Shown: one piece after another, positions 1 to 5,875 of the stretch | Layout: each line of letters opens with the position of its first letter | Numbering within the stretch: the first letter of the stretch is position 1 | Assembly (NCBI GenBank): GCA_029932545.1 | Contig: JAOZPW010000224.1 | Span: 1-6,503, forward strand | DNA: 6,503 nt | Direction: 5' to 3' | Source of the DNA: Thermoanaerobaculales bacterium | Lineage (GTDB): Bacteria; Acidobacteriota; Thermoanaerobaculia; Thermoanaerobaculales; Sulfomarinibacteraceae | Notes under the pieces: generated by a model | The model's database searches: none | The model's input: the letters and a program-made list of their open reading frames with translations, nothing else | Told to the model about the DNA's origin: nothing | Translations under genes and position numbers: made by a program

Positions 1-354
1 ACCACGCTCGTCACCTGCCCAATAGGCGTAGATTGTGTGACCGGGGATACCTCTCAATACCATGACACCCTGCTCTCTGAATGCCGGAATCAGCCAATCG
101 CTGTCCTCCATCGCCATGGCGGTCGCAACCTGAATGGCCTCCTGGCCCTGGATCGGCGGCCAGGTGCCCATGCGGCCCTGCCGCTGCAGTTTGAGTGCCT
201 TGTTGTCGAAGGCTCGTATCAAGACCATGTTGCGGTAGAACTCAAGGATCTGATTGGGATCGAGCTCAGGCATCAACTCACCGTCGACCTGACCATCGAG
301 GTCAAGAATCTCCAAACGTTGCGTCACCGCCTCGTACACTGTTGTGCGCGGCAT
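1..354 (-). CDS. pdhA: Pyruvate dehydrogenase E1 component, alpha subunit (N-terminal 118 codons, runs off the left edge)
   Basis: Translating the minus strand from the ATG at 354-352 gives an unbroken frame to the window edge. The family's N-terminal landmarks are visible: ELDPNQILEFYRNMVLIRAFD (about residues 30-50, giving only its core), then KALKLQRQGRMGTWPPIQGQ, EAIQVATAMAMEDSDWLIPA and FREQGVMVLRGIPG. These are typical of the thiamine-diphosphate-dependent E1 alpha of two-subunit pyruvate dehydrogenases. E1 decarboxylates pyruvate and passes the acetyl group to the lipoyl arm of E2 in the cytoplasm. The thiamine-diphosphate motif (GDG...N) lies beyond the edge and is not seen. The start is supported by a purine-rich AGGGGGA just upstream. 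The lipoate ligase-like gene lies upstream on the same strand, which fits E2 lipoylation. A branched-chain 2-oxo acid dehydrogenase E1 alpha is the main alternative. The GTWPPIQGQEA stretch favours the pyruvate enzyme. Confidence 0.87.
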   Translation of the reverse strand, partial: MPRTTVYEAVTQRLEILDLDGQVDGELMPELDPNQILEFYRNMVLIRAFDNKALKLQRQGRMGTWPPIQGQEAIQVATAMAMEDSDWLIPAFREQGVMVLRGIPGHTIYAYWAGDERG

Positions 355-357
355 ATT

Positions 358-364
358 TCCCCCT
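358..364 (-). promoter_or_regulatory. Ribosome binding site of pdhA
   Basis: On the minus strand the sequence AGGGGGA lies three bases before the ATG at 354. It is the only good Shine-Dalgarno-like stretch near this start and supports the choice of start codon. The spacing is slightly short. Confidence 0.55.
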
Positions 365-415
365 GTTATTCTGGAGAGGACCGCCTTCGCGAGGCGTTCC
401 CGGGTCCTATATCGG

Positions 416-429
416 TCTGGAAAACCAGA
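416..429. promoter_or_regulatory. Perfect palindrome upstream of pdhA, possible operator
   Basis: TCTGGAAAACCAGA has perfect 5-base arms around an AAAA centre. It lies 61-75 bases upstream of the pdhA start. Its position between the repeat element and the gene would suit a regulator site or a small leader hairpin. No match to a known operator (for example PdhR) is recognised and no convincing -10/-35 pair was found beside it. The assignment rests on symmetry and position only. Confidence 0.2.
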
Positions 430-474
430 AAATCAGGCTGATTATTCCCGGCGCCCGCGCAAAAAGGGATACCC

Positions 475-620
475 TTGAACCGCAAACGAAACACAAAGAA
501 ATTTCGCAAAGATCGGAGGCAAAACACAAATGCCTCGCAGAGATCGCAAAGATCGCAAAAGAAAACAAGGAGTATTTATGGTTTTTTTCTTTGCGTCCTC
601 TGCGCTCTTTGCGAGAAAAC
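475..620. repeat. Dispersed-type inverted repeat element of CGCAAAGA units between lplA and pdhA
   Basis: This stretch is A-rich on the left and T-rich on the right and unlike the GC-rich genes around it. Variants of CGCAAAGA recur (481, 504, 546, 555), and their complement TCTTTGCG appears at 589 and 606. The best-paired arms are 534-565 and 584-615, which match at about 25 of 32 positions around an 18-base loop. Sequences of the type 'CTTTGCGTCCTCTGCGCTCTTTGCG' are known to recur in intergenic DNA of many bacterial genomes; this copy looks like one of them. It begins a few bases after the lplA stop codon, so in lplA-pdhA co-transcripts it would form a hairpin that could affect RNA stability or termination. 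That role is inferred. No reading frame in it looks coding. Confidence 0.7.
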
Positions 621-627
621 TGTCTTC

Positions 628-1392
628 TTATCGTCTGCGTCCTAGCGAGAGGTCTTCGACCTTGGTCTTTCTCCCAAATTCGCTGTGATCAGGCAGCTCC
701 TCGTGCCTCGCGGTCATCCCCAGTGCCTTTTCAAGTGCGGTCACCACGTAAGGGGCAACATTTTCGGCATGCCCGCAGGGTACCGCCTCGCCAAGGCCCT
801 CTTCGATCCGGCGCTCCGGCACTCTGAACGCGCCGGCATAGATGTCCACGGCAAGATTGAGAGAAACGGCCGCATGAATCAGAACTGCTCTTGATCTGCG
901 GGCCTGCGCGCATCCGACGACTTTTCGGCCGTCGGCCACCAGTGTATCCGAGAGTTGATCCTCAAAACAGATCGGAGACCGGTCCCTCCCTCCTTTTTGG
1001 GGATTCGCCTTGTACCGCCCCCGGCCACCGGCTCCTTCCAAAGCCGGCACAAGCGCTCCGAGAAACAAGGTATAAAGTCCGGTGATCTTCCGGGCCCAGG
1101 TGTGCTCGGCTGGAAGGAAAAGTGAGACCGCAATATCTCGCCGATGAACGACACCCGTCCCTCCTGTCATCCGCCGGTATACAGGCACTCCGGCCCCCCG
1201 GCACCAGTCCAGATCGATGTCGCCGATCTTCTGGCCATACCCGAGGACGACCACCGGCGATACCCAGGAATAGAGGAACAACGACACGGCTCCGGACGAT
1301 GCACGGTCGAGAAAATCCACCTCCAGGGCCAGATCTCGCTCCGGACGACCGTCAAAATCGACGAAGAATTTCAGCTCTCGGTTGTTGGTCAT
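628..1392 (-). CDS. Lipoate-protein ligase A family protein (single catalytic domain)
   Basis: The protein belongs to the biotin/lipoate ligase fold family (BPL_LplA_LipB), whose members attach lipoate or octanoate to the lipoyl domains of 2-oxo acid dehydrogenases, or move it between carriers. Counting from a possible GTG at 1401, visible motifs are VVLGYGQ (51-57), the lipoyl-pocket motif RRMTGGTGVVH (76-86), CFEDQLSDTLV (145-155) and DGRKVVGCAQARR (157-169). K160 matches the conserved lysine of the family. HAAVSLNL (176-183) follows. At about 255 residues it is shorter than E. coli LplA and lacks its C-terminal accessory domain, so it may be a transferase, or a ligase needing a partner. 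The usual RRxxGGG motif reads TGGT here. ATG at 1392 is preferred over GTG at 1401; an in-frame TGA lies 9 codon-bases further up, and neither start has a strong ribosome site. pdhA follows on the same strand, which suggests the lipoylated target is the pyruvate dehydrogenase E2. Confidence 0.82.
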   Translation of the reverse strand: MTNNRELKFFVDFDGRPERDLALEVDFLDRASSGAVSLFLYSWVSPVVVLGYGQKIGDIDLDWCRGAGVPVYRRMTGGTGVVHRRDIAVSLFLPAEHTWARKITGLYTLFLGALVPALEGAGGRGRYKANPQKGGRDRSPICFEDQLSDTLVADGRKVVGCAQARRSRAVLIHAAVSLNLAVDIYAGAFRVPERRIEEGLGEAVPCGHAENVAPYVVTALEKALGMTARHEELPDHSEFGRKTKVEDLSLGRRR

Positions 1393-1438
1393 GGCATCCA
1401 CGCGGCAATTTCATCATGAACGGCCTACCAGAGCAAAC

Positions 1439-1481
1439 CCGGCGGAGCCGGAACAAAAGGGCGCCCGACCGGCCCCGCCGG
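1439..1481. promoter_or_regulatory. Pair of CCGGC-N3-GCCGG palindromes, possible operator region
   Basis: Two identical-arm palindromes occur in the divergent intergenic region: 1439-1451 (centre GGA) and 1469-1481 (centre CCC). Their centres are 30 bases apart, close to three helical turns, and they lie 47-90 bases upstream of the lplA start. A dimeric regulator could bind such a pair. In GC-rich DNA short GC palindromes also arise by chance, and no known binding site is recognised. Confidence 0.22.
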
Positions 1482-1484
1482 GTA

Positions 1485-1665
1485 GCTATCAGCCGTCAGC
1501 TTTCAGCTTTCAGCCGGAAACCGTTCTCCACGAGTTCTATCAGGGCCTATAAATAATGTGCCCTCAACGAAGCAGTCATTGCCGACCGCAGAACAAGCGC
1601 TAGCCCAAGGTCTACCGAGCCAAAGGATTCTGGCTGCTGACAGCTGAGAGCTGATAGCTGATAGC
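1485..1665. repeat. Inverted repeat element with arms of 7-base TCAGCTN units
   Basis: The left arm (1485-1515) reads as tandem 7-base units of the form TCAGCYN, and the right arm (1632-1665) is its inverted copy. They match at about 28 of 31 positions plus three extra bases in the right arm. The 116-base centre (1516-1631) has a small AT-rich island (TATAAATAAT at 1548-1557) inside a 5-base AGGGC/GCCCT stem, and no convincing gene. Runs of 'AGCTGATAGCTGA' type are known as dispersed intergenic repeats in diverse bacteria. No transposase is present, so if mobile it would be a passive element. The right arm ends 24 bases before the large glycosyltransferase gene, so it probably lies in that gene's leader or promoter region. 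Confidence 0.68.
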
Positions 1666-1689
1666 TTCCAGCCCTGATACCATGCACAC

Positions 1690-4600
1690 ATGCGGCAAGA
1701 GGCGGAACTGGTCCCGTACACCACGACCCGTCTTTCGGGTTCACCCCTGCTGGTCTTGGCGCCTCATCCTGATGACGAGATTTTCGGCGGTGGACCGATC
1801 CTTCTCGAAGCGCTGAGGGCCGAGGCGGCGATTCATGTCATCATCGCCACCGACGGTGTCGCCCAGGGCCACCCTGAAACACGGCGAGAGGAAAGTCAAG
1901 AGGCTGCCAGGCGGCTGGGAACACCGGCGCCCGGATTCTGGCCCTTTGCCGATCGCAGCCTGTCTCCATCGAACCCTGAATTCCTCCAGTATATCCGGCA
2001 TGCCCTGGACAGTCACCGCCCGGAACTCTTGGTCATCCCCTCCCCGGCCGAGTTGCATCCCGACCATCGGGCGATGGCGCTGGCCGTGTACCGGGTTCTC
2101 CAGGAACCCGGAAGGATGGCCTCACTCCCCCCAACCTTCCGCCTGGCAACCTACGAAATTTCGGCATTCATGCGGCCCAATGCCCTGGTGGACGTCACCG
2201 ATGATTGGCGTGCTCTTATGCACGCCTCCGAGGCCTTCAGCTCACAAAACGACGTTCAGCCCTACCTCGAAGTTCTGGACGCAGTCGCCGTCGCACGCCG
2301 TCTGACTCTGGGCCCAGAAGTCAAACGGGCGGCAGCATTTTTCGTCGTCGATCCCGCCTTCATCTCGATGCACGATGTTGACGCATGGGCCGCCCAACAG
2401 GGGCCCAATGCCGATCCTGCCGTACTGCCGGCGCTCTTCCCGGATTCGCCCCCGGTCGGAGGCAAGGCCGGCATCAAGGCGCCACCTGATTCTCCACCGA
2501 CGAAGACCCAAGCAGAGCCCGAATCCACCAAGGAGGCCGAAGATCCGGCCGCACGTGTCTCCGTCGTCGTCAGGACCAAGGATCGGCCCGACCTCCTGAG
2601 GGAAGCCCTGCAAAGCCTGGCGTCCCAGAATCACCGACCTCTGGAGGCCATCGTCATTAACGACGGCGGCGTCGATGTCACCGATATCGTGGCATCTTTC
2701 GAAGGTCAATTGGAAATCATCCACGAATCACTCCAGCCCGGCAGAGGTCGCTGTGCGGCCGCAAACCGCGCGATCGAGTTGGCCTCCGGGCCATGGTTGG
2801 CCTTCCTTGATGACGATGATCTATGGCTACCCGATGGTATCGGACGCCTCCTTGCCTCCGCCTCCTCGACTCAGAGCGTCGTCTACGGCGCGGTCAGTGC
2901 TTTTTTAATCGACCCCGACACTGGCGCCGCCAACCCCTTCCACTCCTTCGGCGCCCCTTTCGATGCCGATGCGCTGCTGTTCGAGAATTTCATTCCGATC
3001 ATCGGTTGTTTGATACCGCTGGAAGAGGTCCGGTCAATCGGTGGGATCGATGAGAATCTGGATTGTTTCGAAGATTGGGACCTCTTTCTCAGGCTGTCCC
3101 GGATCCTGCCCTTCGAATTCGTCGACATCGACGTGGCTCAGTATCGAATCTTCGGAGAAGGTTTCATCACAGGCGCCGGAGCTGAAGACCTGCAACATAG
3201 GGGTCGAACAGCCATCTATGAGAAACACTGGGCGCTGCTCTCTCCCGAGACACTCAGCCGCATGCAATATCACGCCAAGGCCGAAGTCATACCTGCGGAG
3301 ATCGCTCGGGAGACATCCTCATGGAAGAGCCGAGTCGAAGATCTCGAGAGAGGCAACCAGAACCTCAAAGCAGGCATCATCGACCACGAACGGCGTCTCG
3401 AGGCTCTCTGGAACGAACGTCTGGAGATCGACCGAGATCGCGATCGCGAGAGACGTCGGGCAAATTCCCTTCAAGACGAACTGGAAAACGAACCGACTCG
3501 AAGCATTCTGGTCTCGGTGATCATCGTCAACTACAACGGACGCCATCATCTGGAGAAGTGTCTCCCCTCCCTCGCTCTGACCGAGAAGGTCCGTATGGAG
3601 ATTATTCTCGTCGACAACGGTTCCGAGGATGATTCCCTGGTATGGCTGGCCGAACACTACCCCGAAGTCCGGATCATCGAGATCGGCGCCAACGTCGGTT
3701 TCGGGGAGGGCAACCGGCAGGGGCTGTTGGCGGCCCGCGGTTCCTTCGCAGCCTTCCTCAACAGCGATACCGTTGTCGAACCGGGCTGGCTTTACGAATT
3801 GCTCAGAGTCCTCTGCCTCGATCCCCGCATCGGCGCTGCGTGTTCAACTCTCAACCTTCTTGAGCACCCCGAGATTCTCAACGGGCGCGGGGGCGGCATG
3901 TCCAAACTGGGTTATGGGTACGACCGCCATTACGCCTGTCCCATTGAACAAGATAAAGATACTGATGCGGTCCAAGACGTCTTTTTCCCGACGGCCGCCG
4001 CCATGCTGATGCGGACACACGAGTTTTTTGATATCGGCGGCTTCGACCGAAAGATGTTCATGTACCACGAAGACGTCGATCTCGGCTGGAGGCTCTGGCT
4101 CCTGGGACGGCGCGTCGTTGTCTGCCGGGATTCGGTAGTCCGTCATCATTTTGGGGGAACGACCCACTCGACAAAGGGCCTCCAGTGGCGCGAACGCATG
4201 GGCAGCCGCCACAACGTAAGGTCAATCCTCAAGCACTACCAGCCGATCAACATCCTCAAGGCCTACAAGGGTCTGGCCAAACTCTGGATCGGCATGGGCG
4301 CCTGGCGACACACGGCCCACGTTGTCGCCTGGAATGTGCTCAAGCTACCCAGCACCCTCAGAGAGCGTTGGCGAATCCAGCGCAGGCGTTGTCTCAGCGA
4401 TGCCGAGTTCTTCCAACGGGGTTTCATCTCCCCGTCTCCCTATCCTGCGCCGCATCCCGAGATCCGGGACCTCGAGGGCCAGAGAGATCACTGGATCGAG
4501 ACGCCTGTATTGAGACCGGGTCTGGTCTCCGCCATCGGCCGCCTCGGCGCCGGCTGGTATCCACCCCACCCCATCGGCCGGGACGAAGTCCGTCCTTTCT

Positions 4601-5844
4601 GCGGTGATGCGCGATGTGGCTTGAAGGTCACGCCCGGCGCAACCGGCGCAGTCGAGGTCGATATCCACGTCCCTGAAGATGCGATCCGGGGCGGCAGCTT
4701 CACGATCGAGGCCAACGGAACCGACATCTCGACACCTCTGACCGGAGAGATGTGGCAAACGGTCCGGCTCGAGGGGGTTCAGGCCGACAGCCAGGGCGAG
4801 ATCTCGCTGAGACTCCAGGCGCCTTCCTTCAGGCCTCACACGGTTTTCAAAAACTGGGATTTCCGACGGCTCGGCGGCGCCGTCCGCCTCGTTGCCTTCA
4901 AACCCGACCAGCCCAGACCTCCGGCAAGACCAGAAGGCGTCTCGGTCGTCATCACGACATACAGGCGCAGGCAGGCCCTTGTCATGACCCTGGACGCTCT
5001 CCGGGCCCAGAACTGGCCGAATCTTCAGGTCGTCGTCATGGACGACGGCTCGGGCGACGAGACCTGGCAAGCTCTCCAGCACTACAGGGATCTCCACAAT
5101 GATCACTTTCGCCTGACGATCGCCACCCAGGAGAATCAGGGACAGGGCATGGCAAGGAACAACGCGCTCGCCCTGGTCGAAGAAGACCTCGTTCTTTTCC
5201 TGGGCGATGACATCATCCCCGAACCCGGGTTGATTCACGCTCACGTCGAGCGCCACACGGCGCTGGGCGAACCGGCGGCCGTCGTTGGTTTCACCGATTG
5301 GTATAGACAGGAGATGGCTGTCACTCCATTCATGGAGATGGTCAACTTCGAGGGCCACCAGTTCGGATACGACCACATGACATCGGGGGCCGATCAACCG
5401 TTCACCTGTTTCTATACGTCGAATATCTCTCTCGATCGTTCAATCCTGGGTAACCAACCCTTTAATTCCGCTTTCAGCTCCTACGGATGGGAAGATGTCG
5501 AACTGGGGTATCGGCTCAGTCTCCGGGGCGTCCGGATTGTGTACGAGGAAACTGCTCGCGCCGGCCACTTTCATCCGACGAACGTCCGGACGTTCTACCG
5601 TCGCCAACTTCAAGTGGGACGGGCTCACCACGACCTCCTGGCCATTCATCCGGAACTGAAGAACCATCCCTCAATGCCGCCCGAACGACCTCTAAAGTGG
5701 TACCGGCTTGTGACGCCGTTTACCGGGTTTCTGGTCGCTGTCGCCGACTCCCTCGACCGACGAAACCTCCCGGTTCCGAAGAAGATTCTGCACCATTTGA
5801 TGATGATCGGTTTTTACCGTGGCAGATCCCAGATCTCGCCGTAA
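1690..5844 (+). CDS. Multidomain protein: PIG-L/LmbE deacetylase fused to three family 2 glycosyltransferases
   Basis: This 1384-residue protein has no signal peptide and is probably cytoplasmic or membrane-peripheral. Modules in order: (1) PIG-L/LmbE deacetylase, about 18-220, with PHPDDE (25-30) and HPDH (123-126); H26, D29 and H126 would bind zinc and D28 act as base, as known in MshB. (2) Proline/acid-rich linker, 250-288. (3) GT2 about 289-510: VVRTKDRP, VINDGG (322-327), metal-binding DDDD (374-377), FEDWD (460-464). (4) Charged, probably coiled helix, 535-602. (5) WbbL-like GT2 about 607-850: VNYNG (613-617), VDNGSEDD (641-648), LNSDTVV (690-696), YHEDVDLGWRL (792-802). (6) Beta-rich domain, about 940-1072. 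(7) GT2 about 1083-1310: VITTYRRR, MDDGSGD (1117-1123), LGDDI (1171-1175), GWEDVELGYRL (1266-1276), ending in a hydrophobic/basic tail. All three GT2 modules keep their donor and metal motifs, so all could be active. A role in building surface polysaccharide or a glycan is inferred. The ATG at 1690 lacks a clear ribosome site but leaves a normal N-terminal length before PHPDDE. Confidence 0.9.
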   Translation: MRQEAELVPYTTTRLSGSPLLVLAPHPDDEIFGGGPILLEALRAEAAIHVIIATDGVAQGHPETRREESQEAARRLGTPAPGFWPFADRSLSPSNPEFLQYIRHALDSHRPELLVIPSPAELHPDHRAMALAVYRVLQEPGRMASLPPTFRLATYEISAFMRPNALVDVTDDWRALMHASEAFSSQNDVQPYLEVLDAVAVARRLTLGPEVKRAAAFFVVDPAFISMHDVDAWAAQQGPNADPAVLPALFPDSPPVGGKAGIKAPPDSPPTKTQAEPESTKEAEDPAARVSVVVRTKDRPDLLREALQSLASQNHRPLEAIVINDGGVDVTDIVASFEGQLEIIHESLQPGRGRCAAANRAIELASGPWLAFLDDDDLWLPDGIGRLLASASSTQSVVYGAVSAFLIDPDTGAANPFHSFGAPFDADALLFENFIPIIGCLIPLEEVRSIGGIDENLDCFEDWDLFLRLSRILPFEFVDIDVAQYRIFGEGFITGAGAEDLQHRGRTAIYEKHWALLSPETLSRMQYHAKAEVIPAEIARETSSWKSRVEDLERGNQNLKAGIIDHERRLEALWNERLEIDRDRDRERRRANSLQDELENEPTRSILVSVIIVNYNGRHHLEKCLPSLALTEKVRMEIILVDNGSEDDSLVWLAEHYPEVRIIEIGANVGFGEGNRQGLLAARGSFAAFLNSDTVVEPGWLYELLRVLCLDPRIGAACSTLNLLEHPEILNGRGGGMSKLGYGYDRHYACPIEQDKDTDAVQDVFFPTAAAMLMRTHEFFDIGGFDRKMFMYHEDVDLGWRLWLLGRRVVVCRDSVVRHHFGGTTHSTKGLQWRERMGSRHNVRSILKHYQPINILKAYKGLAKLWIGMGAWRHTAHVVAWNVLKLPSTLRERWRIQRRRCLSDAEFFQRGFISPSPYPAPHPEIRDLEGQRDHWIETPVLRPGLVSAIGRLGAGWYPPHPIGRDEVRPFCGDARCGLKVTPGATGAVEVDIHVPEDAIRGGSFTIEANGTDISTPLTGEMWQTVRLEGVQADSQGEISLRLQAPSFRPHTVFKNWDFRRLGGAVRLVAFKPDQPRPPARPEGVSVVITTYRRRQALVMTLDALRAQNWPNLQVVVMDDGSGDETWQALQHYRDLHNDHFRLTIATQENQGQGMARNNALALVEEDLVLFLGDDIIPEPGLIHAHVERHTALGEPAAVVGFTDWYRQEMAVTPFMEMVNFEGHQFGYDHMTSGADQPFTCFYTSNISLDRSILGNQPFNSAFSSYGWEDVELGYRLSLRGVRIVYEETARAGHFHPTNVRTFYRRQLQVGRAHHDLLAIHPELKNHPSMPPERPLKWYRLVTPFTGFLVAVADSLDRRNLPVPKKILHHLMMIGFYRGRSQISP

Positions 5845-5875
5845 TTCTGACCACGAAGCTCTGCCCTCAGACCAA

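Noticed and set aside
475..620. CRISPR array
   Set aside because: The repeated units are short, variable and inverted, with no regular spacers and no cas gene nearby.
37..827. Plus-strand open frames over the pdhA start and the intergenic repeat
   Set aside because: They run antisense to pdhA and through the repeat element, and their translations resemble no protein family.
1525..1557. Promoter with TATAAA at 1548-1553 for the glycosyltransferase gene
   Set aside because: No acceptable -35 hexamer is found at the right distance; the AT-rich patch alone is too weak to call.
1485..1665. Insertion sequence or complete transposon
   Set aside because: There is no transposase frame between the inverted arms and no clear target-site duplication, so only a repeat element is supported.
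4345..5397. 350-codon open frame on the minus strand inside the large glycosyltransferase gene
   Set aside because: It lies wholly antisense to recognisable GT2 and beta-rich domains, its translation shows no known domain, and long antisense frames are common in GC-rich genes.
5846..5871. Terminator hairpin TCTGA/TCAGA between the convergent genes
   Set aside because: The stem is only five base pairs with a 16-base loop and no T run follows.
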